Assembly (NCBI GenBank): GCA_032622095.1
Contig: CP136063.1
Span: 84,791,980-84,855,979 of the forward strand
DNA: 64,000 nt
Source: Siphonodentalium dalli
Taxonomy: Eukaryota; Mollusca; Scaphopoda; Gadilida; Siphonodentaliidae
Reading direction: 5' to 3'
Shown: positions 45,955 to 57,109 of the stretch, one piece after another
Numbering within the stretch: position 1 is the first letter of the stretch
Layout of the letters: each line of letters starts with the position of its first letter
Position numbers and translations under genes: made by a program
Notes under the pieces: model-generated
The model's input: only the letters and a program-made list of their open reading frames with translations
Told to the model about the DNA's origin: nothing
Databases searched by the model: none

Positions 45955-47433
45955 TAAAATGCGGTGTTGTTGTAATTTGGGGTCTGGAAGCCTGAACACG
46001 CCTTTAATCACTTAAGCAATGCCCCCGGGCTCAATTTTCAGCAAAAGAATCATGTTGGGCCTCAGTATGATCAATTGGGAAATTTGGTAAAGTTCTGAAC
46101 AAAAATATGTAATTTTACGACCAAAAACGTGTTTGGGGGAGGGATAGCTAAAATACATTATTTCGCAAATTGTTCTAAATTTCTGTTAACTTCTTTCTGC
46201 ATATGCTTGGCAGATAACTGCCTCACCATAAGAATTAAATATTTGGGCATTATAACAATATCCATTTGAATGATAATGTTCGAAAAATAATATTTTTGTG
46301 AAAAAGTGCGACTTTTCAGCTAAAAATAAATGTTTTGGCTCCAAATGGCAGGAAAATATAAATTAACCAACACTTTTTTTCATATCATGTAGAGGTATGG
46401 TATGACGTAGTAATTTTAACTCCAACAATATGGGCAAATAGGCTAGGACATAGCCACAGGGCTCGCTTTACCAAAATCGTTAATTTCTGAAAAAAGTCAC
46501 TGGAGGGTGTCGCGCATCGTCGATGACAATAGCCACCACCTATTCCGTTATTCTTCAATTTCTCTCAAATTCTTTCTACTAGTGATGTCCAGATAACTAC
46601 TGAGCCATATGAATTATATAGTTGGTCACATGTTGTTTATATCAAAGGTTTTAGTAGTTAACATCGATGTTAATGCATGCAAAATTACCTGTTATCAATA
46701 AAATCATTGTTGTTGTTGTAACTGGGGGTATGAAAGCCTGAACACATCTGTAATCGATTAAACGGCATATCTGGACAAGACTTTCAGTACAAGATTCATA
46801 TTGGGTCCGATTCAGATCAATTCCAAAATGTTTATAATGTCATTATCAAAAATATGTATATTTTTCGACCAAAAACGTGTTTGGGGGAGGGGTAGCTAAA
46901 ATCCAATATCTCGCAAACCGTTCAAACTTTTTGTTAACTTATTTCTTCATATGCTTGCTAGATAACTAGTACACCATATGAACTAAATATTTCAATGTTA
47001 TTGCAATATACTTTTCTAAGATAATGTTCGAAAAATATAATTTTTTTGAAAAAGAGCGATTTTTCAACAAAAAATAAATGTTTCGGCTCCAAATTGCACG
47101 AAAATCCAAATTAACCAACACTTCTTGCATATCAGGTACAGATATGGTATGCTGTAGTCATTTTAACACCAACAATGTGGGAAAATAACTTAGGACATAG
47201 CCGCAGGGCTCACTTTACCAAAATCGTTAATTTCTGGGTAAAGTCACTGGTGGGTATCGTTCATCGTCAATTTGAGAATAGCCACCACCAATTCCGTTAT
47301 TTTTCACTATCATTTTCGTCTACAGTATATATTTCTCCTTCAAAAAAAGTTAGTTTTAACTTGTTCTACCGTGGGTAGGGGTATCTCGAAAACTAGAGCT
47401 CTTTTCCGATTTGGCCGCTGCACTACTATTGAA
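45955..47433 (-). repeat. Right inverted arm of the giant element
   Basis: Inner block 45955-46585 is a diverged copy of the outer block (46585-47433). Both carry AACGTGTTTGGGGGAGGG (46125 and 46875) and GGCTCCAAAT. Outer block matches the left arm in inverted orientation. Confidence 0.85.
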
Positions 47434-47536
47434 ATCGCTTAAAGCTACATCAAACTGTATCTTTAACTTACACGTGTAAATATTCGCTGTCTCGGTCTGC
47501 AGTTGGGTTTAACATGGTCAATTGTAGTCAAAATGG

Positions 47537-47981
47537 TTAAAGGTACTCAATCCGATCAGAGAGTCCCCATATCATCACATTCCAACAACACCAACATTTT
47601 TTGAAATGCCGCTTCAGTTATCAGAATCTAATAATTGCCCATAAATAATGAATAGCACAATCAACTATAATATAAAATTGCACAAAACCTGTTATTTATC
47701 AACATTTTATTCAGCGAAATTGTGCCGGTTTGTCAAATATCTGACACAAAAAGCCACTTGATTTTAGAGTTATCCATCTTTACCCGCAATTTGGTCCATG
47801 AAATTCTTCTCGTTGACTGTCTATTGGGCCATAGACAATTAAAATAATAGATTTCAAACATCGATATCTGATCACTCTGAGCTGTGATGGGTGGGTTCTT
47901 CGACTCGAATCAAATAATTTTTACCCCTGAAGCCAAGGAAATAGTAATTTGCGAGCGTTAATTCGGATTGAGTACCTTTAA
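47537..47981 (-). mobile_element. E1 MITE, complete
   Basis: TTAAAGGTACTCAATCCGAT to ATTCGGATTGAGTACCTTTAA (written here in parts); both termini and TTAA intact, 445 bp. Lies about 100 bp from the giant element. Confidence 0.9.
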
Positions 47982-48600
47982 ACTCAGTGATTACGGGCAC
48001 GAACAAAGCTTAGTCAGCGTATCTCACTCTTGTTCATCAAGTTACTCTAGTGTGTACTCAGGGACCGATTCTTCAATTAATAGATGGAAACGTTAATTCT
48101 TGCATGATTATTTGTTTACGCTCATTGAAGCAAGCACATTTGAATCAATGAACAACCATACTGAGTTCGTGTCTCAATATATATGCCATCTGAGACTTGG
48201 ATTATTTGAATCCAAATCATCTGCTTTTGTGGAGAGTCGTTTAATCGTGGAAATCACTGATTGAAACGTCGTCATAATCTATGAAAACCATGCGGATATT
48301 TAGGGAACGGTGAGTTACACAATTTGTATAAAGTGGTACCATGTATATACCTGACTTATAATGGAACCGATCTCACCTACTTTTGTGGAGATACTCCGAG
48401 AAAGTCGGTTTATCGGGCAGATATTAATTGAAACCACATATTGCAACGTCAGCATAATCTCTGGAAATCAAGAATCTATGGCACTGTGAATTATACAAAG
48501 CTCTGTCTGATGTAATATGAGACCGGTTTATTTGAACCAAAGCCACATGGTTTGGGGTACAGTCGGTTATAATAATTCATGGAAACCACGGATTGCAGCG
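47982..48600. other. Spacer with loose internal similarity
   Basis: Three loosely similar segments containing GAAACCAC(A/G)(G/T)ATTG(C/A)AACGTC and GTCGGTTTAT words (about 48250, 48430 and 48570) suggest an old tandem unit. No gene seen. Confidence 0.35.
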
Positions 48601-48969
48601 TCAGCGTAATTTGTAGAAATCGTGAATTTAGGGCAACGTGCGTTACAAACAGACTAATGTTTGCCTCTAGCGCGTCGACGAATAAGATAATATTCAGAGC
48701 GAATCCCTAGTGAGTGATGCCGCTGACAACGTCCCTCCCTCGTGCGTGGATTAATGCCATTTTCCCTTTCAATGGTGAATATTCTGTGATGGAATCGATC
48801 GTCATCTTGTTACCTGATCCCGGACAGAACGGAGCAGAACGTCGAACACTCCTAGTCATGTGACAGTCATTTCTTTCCCGTTGCTTCTGCGATGACAACG
48901 AAGACGCGTGTTCCGTTTAATACCTGAGCGTCGAAGCAATCAGATGGATTTTAACACCTCACATCAAAG
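48601..48969 (+). other. Possible 5' UTR and first coding exon
   Basis: A GC-richer stretch with an E-box-like CATGTGAC precedes ATG at 48944. The frame reads eight codons (MDFNTSHQ) to CATCAAAG, directly followed by GTGAGC at 48970, a strong splice-donor match. No downstream exon could be identified, so this may be chance. Confidence 0.18.
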
Positions 48970-49559
48970 GTGAGCCTGACTGATGTTTCGCACTTTGACA
49001 GATATTTAATTAATTCGGTTTGGGCTCCAATCGCAGTTATCATATTTCCACTAGAAAAGCGTGAGCTCATCACCTCGATGCCTGTGTGCGAGTCTCCCAG
49101 GAATTGGACAGGCGTGTTACAAATAGTTCTTTGGCACGAATTTGGGATGAACGCATGTGTTTGAAATGTTCGTGGGCGTCTTGAAGAATTTGGACAGCTT
49201 AGATAGGTATTTTGTAAATATTCAAATTTAGATTCTATAAATGAGCAATGCGAAATGTGTATGGTTTCTTTCTGCCTTCAGACGCTTTGACGTTTCTTTG
49301 CCGAAAATACAGCAGTGTCTTGCTTGGCTTCGGAACTTTTTGTGCATGATAAACTTTGTTTGAATTCTAGACTAAATGTGCACAAAACTAAAATGTCATT
49401 TCTTGTATCGTACATATTTTTACGATATGAACTAAAACTTAGTATATTTAGAAGATTCCAAAGCGGCGATCGCGTATTTTCTTGCTTCGTATATTATTTC
49501 ACGCTACACACTAAATCTTAGAAAATTTAGAAAATTTCAAAGCGACTCGTGCACTTAAT

Positions 49560-49990
49560 TCAAATACATTTATTACAATAGTTGGGGTTGAAATGACTGT
49601 TCCCGTTGCTAGTATGTCGTTACATGTCGTGTGATAAAGTTATTTAAGTTACCGCCACATGCCGGTTTGCGCTCAAAAATACACTTAATAATATTCGCGT
49701 TTGAATTTTTCCGGTATCGAAATAGGTCGATAAATACTTGAACTATCTTTCTACGAACATTATTTGCACCAGAAAGACACATTGAAGTAATAAAAAATAC
49801 AACTTTGAACATGAACAGTCATTTCAACCCCAACTCGCGATGATTGGGTCCCAAACAAAAACAGACATTTGCACGACATGGAACAGAATGGAGCGCTCCG
49901 TGTTAGTCTATTCCTGATATGGTAGAAATAAAGAGCGTTTGTTTAACTTCTGCGAAAAAATTAAACAGCTGGAAATGGTTGTGAGCATGG
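49560..49990. repeat. Second copy of the 36-kb host repeat, without the palindrome
   Basis: GGTTTGCGCTCAAAAATACA, GGTCGATAAATACTTGAACT, GATTGGGTCCCAAACAAAAA, ATTTGCACGACATGGAAC and ATAAAGAGCGTTTGTTTAAC match 35890-37060 in order. It is effectively an empty-site allele for the element at 36133-36871. Confidence 0.75.
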
Positions 49991-50020
49991 CAAGTATTTT
50001 TCAGAGCATAGGTATAGCCG

Positions 50021-50552
50021 GTATATCACCCCTAGCTGGTCAAGTGGGCCTGCTAATGTGCTATTATGCGGTTGGGTCCTGCCGAATTGCTGTGATGCTG
50101 TTAGGACAAACTGCTGCTGTTAACAAAAAGTACCGTTGTATTTTTTTAATTTGTCTTTTTCGCGGTGTTCCGATAATCTGAACATATCCAGGAAAAGCCA
50201 TTCAACATTCAAAAACATATTTATTGCGAAATATGTTTAATACTGGTTGTATTAGTTGTTGAAAATCGACTATAATATAGATGGTTATTCACGTCGTTTT
50301 AGAAACACCAGTGCAGGCGTTATTATATTTTTCAAAAAATATATGTTCTTGAATGTTTCATACACACACTGGTTTTTGTTCTCAAATCGCTCGGATTAGC
50401 CAAACACCGCGAAAATTACAACTTTAGAAAATATAACGGTACTTTTTCGTATATAACGGCATCAGTATGCCCTACCCGCATCATAGCAATTCAGCAGGAC
50501 CACCAGCACCATAGCATATTAGCAGGAGCACTTGACCAGGGGTGTATATATA
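50021..50552. mobile_element. 530-bp diverged foldback
   Basis: GTATATCACCCCTAGCTGGT with CAAGTGGGCCTGCTAATGTG on the left is mirrored by CATATTAGCAGGAGCACTTG and ACCAGGGGTGTATATATATG on the right. The arms continue through CAAAAAGTACCGTTGTAT and TTTTTCGCGGTGTT. Arms of about 165 bp, moderately diverged. The 80-codon frame at 49939-50181 is this arm. Confidence 0.75.
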
Positions 50553-50602
50553 TGTTTCGTGTTCCACAGCTAACTGTATGTGAGAATCAAAAGCTCTGAA
50601 AC

Positions 50603-50982
50603 CTATGGATTCCTATTAGGGCCACTTGCTAATGGCAAAAAGTGCGCCATTATAGTAACGCGCCAAAATGTGCACCGTTACGGCGCACTTTTTGTCGCGT
50701 TCGGCGCTTTCGGAGCACGCCGAAACATGCGCTAACGGCGTAAAGTGCGCCATTAGTAACGCGCCTAAAGCGCCGGACGCGACAAAAAGTGCGCCATTAG
50801 CGCATGTTTCGGCGTGCCGAAAGCGACAAAATGTTCGCCATTACGGCGCACATTTTGTCGTTTGTGGCGCTTTCGGCGCGCGCCGAAACATGCGCTAATG
50901 GCGCACTTTTTGTCGCGTCCGGCGCTTTAGGCGCGTTACTAATGGCGCACTTTTAGGAAGTGGCCCTAATAGGATTCCATAG
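50603..50982. mobile_element. GC-rich mosaic palindrome with 25-bp inverted ends
   Basis: CTATGGATTCCTATTAGGGC (left) is mirrored by GCCCTAATAGGATTCCATAG-like sequence (right, written as complement ends). Between them the words AAAGTGCGCCATTAGTAACG, GCGCCTAAAGCGCCGGACGC and AACATGCGCTAATGGCGCAC alternate in both orientations. The longest inner inverted pair is about 50737-50850 with 50862-50950. GC content is far above the surroundings. Confidence 0.85.
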
Positions 50983-51099
50983 AAACCACCTGTAGCGATG
51001 TTACCGAAATTTTCCTGTAAATGGCCTTTGTCTGCATATAGCATGCTATCGCAAGAATCAATCATACAGGTATTTGATGGCGAATGTCAGTAGCGCCGC

Positions 51100-51366
51100 T
51101 ACAGTAATGCCCAAAGTAATTGACCCCTGAAACGACAGCAGAATTATGGGTAACTTTTCAGGATTTAGTCGGAAATATGGCTTGTTGCCATTCATCGGAA
51201 AGCTCTCGGGGAGAGCTTTCCGATGAATGGCAACAAGCCATATTTCCGACTAAATCGGGAAGAGCTTTCCGATGAATGGCAACAAGCCATATTTCCGACT
51301 ATATCCTGAAAAGTTACCCATAATTCTGCTGCGGTTAAGGGGTCGATTACATAGAGCATTACTGTA
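51100..51366. mobile_element. CAGTAATG foldback MITE, copy 4, right arm duplicated
   Basis: TACAGTAATGCCCAAAGTAA left, GAGCATTACTGTA right. The inner right arm (AGAGCTTTCCGATGAATGGC to CCGACTAAATC) occurs twice in tandem at about 51191-51257 and 51261-51305. Confidence 0.85.
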
Positions 51367-51536
51367 TATATGTGGCACTACAGCAATTTTACTTCTCATG
51401 TCGTTCGCTTTGGTAAAGATGCATGTTATATATGCATGTTGCCGTGAATATTTTGGCACTCGATGGTTTTCTATGACACAATGCCTGCAAAGCATACCGT
51501 GCAAACTTATCAGTATATGAACGTACACGTGCTCTT

Positions 51537-51991
51537 TTAAAGGTACTAAATCCGATCAGACGGTCCCCATATCATCAAGTTACAACAACAACAACATTTC
51601 TTCCAAATACGCTTTTGTTATCAGAATCGATTGATTACAACAAAATAGTGCTAACCGCTGTCAACTATGGTATAAAATTCCCCCAAACTTGTTATTTATC
51701 AACGAAATATGGCCGTATTATCACTTGAGTATCACGAAATTTGACCGTATTACCACTTGATTTTAGAGTTATCCATCTTCTTCCGCAATTTTGTCCGAGA
51801 CCGTCGATTGACGGCTCTTTTCTGGGCCACAAATAATTACACATTTCGAGAAATAAACCAATTTCAAAAATTGATATCTGATCACTCTGAGCTTTGATGG
51901 GTGGGTTCCTCGACTTGAAACAAATATTTTTCACCCCCGAAGCCAAAGAAATAATAATTTGTGAGTGTTATTTCGGATTATACATCTTTAA
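51537..51991 (-). mobile_element. E1 MITE copy
   Basis: TTAAAGGTACTAAATCCGAT left; eroded right end TTTCGGATTATACATCTTTAA (TTAA kept). Contains TTTTCTGGGCCACAAATAAT, a feature of the foldback E1 variants, so it may be a recombinant subfamily. Confidence 0.85.
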
Positions 51992-52863
51992 ATGTGAGCA
52001 TTTAAGAATTTGAAGGAAAAAATTATTATCCTTTATAAAACCAATGTATGCTATAGTATTATAACACACACACACGTTTGCCCTCACAATATGAGAGATA
52101 TGTTCTAATTATGTAAAAAAAAAAGAAGAAAAAAAAAGGAAAAAAAAAAAAGTGGTGTTTGTAACAAACAAAAACCCCAGATTTTTTTTGAGGCGGTCAT
52201 TTGTGAGTTTGACAGACAGGAACTATTTGCAAAAACACATTACATTACCTAGCTTAGGAATCCAACTAGGGTCTATTATATGAAATTATGACTGTCTGCG
52301 ATTAGTTTTGTTTTTGTTTTTTTGGTAGCTATTTGCAGAACTATTTAGTTTGGAGGAACAACATAATATCTGAAAACATGAATCAGATATGTCTATCAGA
52401 TTACTGAAATCGTGGTTGAATAATATCTATGTTGTTTTATGTTGTTTTATGTTGTTTTTGGTCCTTCAGACGATAAAACAATAGTTCTGCAAATGGCTAC
52501 CAAAAAACTAAAATATGCAATGAAAAATGTTTTATTTATCTTCTTGCAGAAAGAATGATTTAAGCTGGTAGACTGAACGAAAGCACTATAGTTTATAAAT
52601 TATGACATATAATAACAATAAATTTCACACGAGGAATACATGAGTGATTAGATATTTGCCTTTATTTGGTAAATTTCCGTTCGGGTGATGATTTCAGGTT
52701 ATGTGGGCGGGGAATTTATAGTCAGGGATGTATATAGATATTTTAAGAATAGAGGTGGGTACATGGAATATCAGTGTTATAGCCTCAAGTGGACTTGCCG
52801 AAAATATCCTGATTTTTCCTTATGAAAGTTGACAGATTCCTAATTGTCTTTTTATTTCTAGTC

Positions 52864-54625
52864 TTAAAGTGAAGTGAAACACTCCGGCAGGGTGAGCAAA
52901 TATAAATGGAGAATAATCTTGCTCAAAGTAGTTATTTTTACGAATATTAATCCAAATTGCCAACACATACCGTCATTCTTATATATTAATTAAATGCAAT
53001 GACGCTAGATGGTTAGTTTATCGCCGACTTTTGCATGCGTCCCGAATTGAGATGTAAATATTTACAATTGAGCGTTGTTCCGACGCTGTTTTCTATATAT
53101 GGAGCAGGGGGGGGGGTCGGAAAAAAGTGCCATGACAGTAGGCTGAATTTTGTTTTCCGCCTCTTGGGTACCCACCACCCCCTATTTGAAGGAAAACATA
53201 TTTTTTCCAATTTCATATGGGGTACCCACCCCTTTTACCTCCAAATCCAGCCAAATCACCCCTTATTTGAAGGAATTTTTTTCCAATTTCATGCAGGGTA
53301 CCCACCCACGTTTTACCTAGAAATCTGTAGTCTCACACCATTTAGGCTTGGTATTTGTTTCAGTTATAAAGTCTGAGAACAGATAAGAATCGTATAAACC
53401 TGCATCACCCATTGTTATCCTGTTTGTTTTTGTTTATCAATTGACTCATGACTTGTAAACAAGTTATATGAACATTTTACCATATTTCCAATGATTGTCT
53501 GTAATCACTTCAAATACAACTGAATCGAAAATATAAAATAATAATTTAGGCAAAACATTTAAATCTGGATGTGGCTTTAAATAGCATTCAATACTTTCTA
53601 GCATGATGAGATTTCCATGTTTTGGTTACAATACACCAAATACAAATTAGTAGAGTGATTTCCCCTGGCACTACCAAGCTAGGATCAGCATAAAAAAAAT
53701 CTGGCAGCTGAATTGTCAATGATACATGGATGAAAGTGCACGAAAAAATGCACAAATTTGTTTCCCGTCGAGAAACATCAAATATAACCACATGGTAAAC
53801 GGTTATGGCTGTGCAAATGGCGAATAATTTATGGAGGTGTTTGTGTTTTTTTCGATGTCATTTTTTTGTAGTGTGACGTTTGTCAAGCTGCAGTGTGATT
53901 TACCACGTTCACAAGTACGTTTGGGCACATTTCTGTGTGTTTAAACGGACGTTCTTTAATTTCAAATACTCGTGCAGGGTCAAAGCTTTCCTGCGAATAC
54001 AGGCCAGCGGGATTTGTTAACATTGAGGCCTATGTAAATCATTTGGTGTATTGTAACCTTTTGCCTCTTATGCTGTCTGATCAGGTCTAATGAGTAAACA
54101 TTAATGATATAAATGAATAGCTTTATTCATTTTTATTTACTTTAATCATGGGTGTCATAACTGCATCCATTTTCATCTTGAACCAGTGGCGTAGGTACTT
54201 GACAATGTGATCTGATGCAAAAGACGAAATTGTGAGTGTTGGTTTGTAACCGGGATTTCTGAGAAGTATTATGCCTATAGCCACACTAACTACCCCCATT
54301 AAGCCCTGACCTAAGTGTCATACATACTATAACAATGATGCTGAACGCTTTGAGGCAATTATATTGCAGAAATGTTGTATGAGGAAAAAACTGTGACCAC
54401 TTGGAAAAAGTGACTTTTTTCGCAGCAGAACCACCCACCCACCCCGGCCTACTGTACGGAAAAAAAGTGAATGACCCCCCCCCCCCCCCTGTATGGAGTG
54501 GTATGTTCGATTTCTTTTAAATTTTCGGTGGTGTTGGTAGAATGTTACATTCCCCAGGTTGGCATAGAGCCTGAGAACTAACTTATAAGTTTATCGCACT
54601 CGAACAAGTCCATAATATGTCTTTA
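52864..54625 (+). mobile_element. AGTGATGTG MITE interrupted by a hAT-like insertion
   Basis: TTAAAGTGAAGTGAAACACT left, CATAATATGTCTTTAA right. Continuous with the family except for 53105-54491. Confidence 0.85.
53105..54491. mobile_element. 1.39-kb hAT-like non-autonomous element
   Basis: Begins CAGGGGGGGGGGTC and ends GACCCCCCCCCCCCCCTG, with TATGGAG immediately on both sides (53098-53104 and 54492-54498). CAGGG/CCCTG termini with a 7-8 bp duplication are the hAT pattern. Interior has GTACCCACCACCCCC/GGGTACCCACCCACG repeats near its left end. No transposase frame. Confidence 0.75.
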
Positions 54626-54865
54626 AAGAGTTCTGAGAGTTTGTGTACATTCGGTCTTCTAAATAGAAATAGGGTTTCAAATAGGGCGATCTGAGTTCAT
54701 TTTATTCTGTACACTTCAGAATAACGCGATACTCATCGCTTAGTTCTTAGGTACACAGTGTACATACTCTAGTTGAATAGTCAGTTTTGAGCCAAGAACC
54801 TTGTTCAATTGGTAGTTTGTGATTTCTTGTCCGAAATCGAATGATATTATTGACAGTTCTATTAT

Positions 54866-55200
54866 CTCGGCCGTCTCCGACCACAACACCCAGTGGGCTG
54901 CAGAACGAAATATGTCTATAAAAGTTGAAATATAAGACTTACAAATTATCTTTTTCAGTTCTTTTTATTTGTAATTGGCATAGCTTATCACAAACCAAAA
55001 ATCAACATTATTGACATAATATTAACGACAATAAACGGAATTGAAATTCCCAACTATACACATTTTACCGGACTCGGACTCCGGTCGCAGTTCGACTTTT
55101 AATCCTCCCTAAAATTCCCATTCTATAAATAAAACACCCATCCGCCCAGGCGAAACAAGAATCTGTACATTAGTATACACACGGATCGCGCGCAATGATG
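54866..55200 (+). repeat. Dispersed repeat E4, copy with TATA-like box
   Basis: CTCGGCCGTCTCCGACCACA, GACTTACAAATTATC, CCGGACTCGGACTCC and TTCTATAAATAAAACACCCA match 33331-33671, ending GATCGCGCGCAATGATG. Isolated from any coding-like sequence, so it behaves like a solo promoter or LTR unit. Confidence 0.65.
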
Positions 55201-55687
55201 CTCTTCTCTCAAGAATTGATTCAATTGTGAGTTTGTTGCAGCGTGATTTGTTCAGCTGCCTGACATCTCAGATTTCGATCCGCTACGAACGTACCTTTTT
55301 TGTGGGGAAAACTGTCCCCATGTAGTTATAACTATCAACTGTCTCAATTGGAAAATTATCTATATAGTGTGAATACAGGTATCGTTTTTTTCTTTCTCGG
55401 TTTCGGGCCGAGAACGACAACTTTAGTTCTTGTCGTGTTTACTTTTAATTTCCATATGTTGCAGTAATCTGCCAAACTATCTATCGACCTCCCTCAAAAT
55501 TTTAATCTTTTTATTTTTTTAAACCACTCTTTTTGTACACAATTAGAACATATCTCTCATATTGTGAAGGTGAACAGATGTTGTTAATAGTACTATACCA
55601 TACATTGGGTATAGAGGATAATAACCACCCTTCATATTGATAGTTTGAAATTGAGCTTATTTGAAAATTGACGAATGGGACGCCTTC

Positions 55688-56563
55688 TTAAAGGGACACT
55701 CTACTCAAATGGTAACCAGATTTCCATTATTTGAAAGTCTGTTGAGTACGAAGTAATGTTACTGATGGCAGATTAGCCGGAATGCTAAAATAGAACAATC
55801 GTCGTCGAGTAAATTTTGTACAGTTTACAAGCAAATGTATCAAAGTAATGTTATATTATAAACATACTAGTCCCAGATACTCATTTAAGTTATTGTATAC
55901 CCACTAGTGAGTGAGTGGCTTAGGTTCACACCCCGTATCAACATAATATTTTATGTGTGCCACGCGTTGCCCAATCCACTTTCCGTCAATTAATTTGATT
56001 ACGTCTTGTACATGGAAATTCGTAATTTAGTTTATGACTCGAGCCATAAATTAAATATATATCAAATTTTTAACTATGATTTTAAGATAACCTGTCAACT
56101 TTAACGTTTACAGAAGATATATTCGACTCAAATTACTTATTTTTCTATATATTATCGAGATTAGCAAGATCACTGAGCCGCGGTCGTATTGGATCCACCT
56201 AGCTCCGTTCCGTGGTTTCATAGATTCAACCAGCCCCGGTTCCGTGGTTTTAGTGCTACACGTCAAAGTTCTAGAGTAGCATTTCCATATATGGAATTCA
56301 TGAATAAATTAGAACTCCAAAATATGGAAATTCTACTCCAGAACTTTGACCTGTAGCACTAAAACCACGGAACAGGGCCTGGTGGATCCAATATGGCCGC
56401 GAGCTAGTGACAGGGCGTATTAGATCGTTGATATTATGGGGAATTTATTAAAACCACAGGGCCTGGTGGATCCAATTGATATGGCCGCGAGTTAATGACA
56501 AGGCGTATTAAATCGTTGTTATTATCGGGAAGTTATTGAAATCGACACACAATCTCCCTTTAA
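55688..56563 (+). mobile_element. TTAAAGGG..CTCTACTC MITE with foldback insertion
   Basis: TTAAAGGGACACTCTACTCA left, ATCTCCCTTTAA right. Follows 34163-34762 (GTCTGTTGAGTACGAAGTA, CTCATTTAAGTTATTGTA, GAGTGGCTTAGG) with an insertion near 56170-56400 and a 78-bp tandem duplication after it (GGCCTGGTGGATCCAAT.. at about 56375 and 56460). Confidence 0.8.
56180..56400. repeat. Foldback insertion, GGATCCACC / GGTGGATCC
   Basis: GCGGTCGTATTGGATCCACC left, GGTGGATCCAATATGGCCGC right. Inner arms CCGTGGTTTTAGTGCTACAC, AAAGTTCTAGAGTAG, CATTTCCATAT mirrored through 56310-56370. Confidence 0.8.
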
Positions 56564-57109
56564 CTCTTCCTCTTTTGAAAGTCGATATCTGACATCAAAA
56601 CCTCCGACTAATGGACTCATGGTGGCATCCAATTAGTTTCTGGAATAGAAACAGTACCAATGGTAGTATATTATCGGTCAACTCAGGTGGGGCTCTTTTA
56701 TTTAGACCACAAGATTCCACGATTAATCTTGTTTAGTAAGTCGTTTTCGTAGCAGACAAAATACACGTGATGCCGGTTCAACCAGTCTATACTCAGTGCG
56801 TGGTCAACAGGCAGGTCATTGAATTCATTTTTAATGCAAACATAATTTGAAATGATTGCCTAAATATTATAAATGGGTGGATACTTGGATTCCAATGTGG
56901 CGAATGTGCGAATCAGTTGATTTAGGAAGTTTAACATTAGATTTGTCGATACAGTCATGTAGAAGTTTTGTGCAAAAGGTGGGTATATTTATCGTTAAAT
57001 ATTGAGTTTGTCGACGGTATACTATGCAAATGAAATGCACGCTATACTACCGACAAGAACATTAATTGTGCAGGTTCATAAGATATATGTAAACGTTCTT
57101 GTTTGTGCG

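Larger units (their letters stand above)
41516..47433. mobile_element. 5.9-kb giant foldback element with internal tandem array
   Basis: The ends mirror each other: AGTACAGCGGCCAAA.. at about 41520 and ..TTTGGCCGCTGCACT at about 47430. Complementarity continues inward for more than 1 kb (TACCCACGGTAGAACAAGTT, GGTGGTGGCTATTCTCAAAT, AGTGAGCCCTGCGGCTAAGT, CCCCTCCCCCAAACACGTTT, CCCCAGTTACAACAACAACA). Each arm has a partial tandem duplication of its inner part. Between the arms are a ~190-bp tandem array (42640-45260) and 0.7 kb of other sequence. No transposase-like frame; no target duplication identified. Confidence 0.85.
52011..55634. mobile_element. 3.6-kb inverted-repeat element carrying nested insertions
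   Basis: About 100-bp inverted ends: GAAGGAAAAAATTATTATCC..CCAATGTATGCTATAG..CTCACAATATGAGAGATATG..TTCTAATTATGT on the left is mirrored from about 55535 to 55634. Inside are an AGTGATGTG MITE (itself interrupted) and an E4 copy. Left interior holds A-rich runs and GTAGCTATTTGCAGAACTAT repeats. No long frame. Confidence 0.75.
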
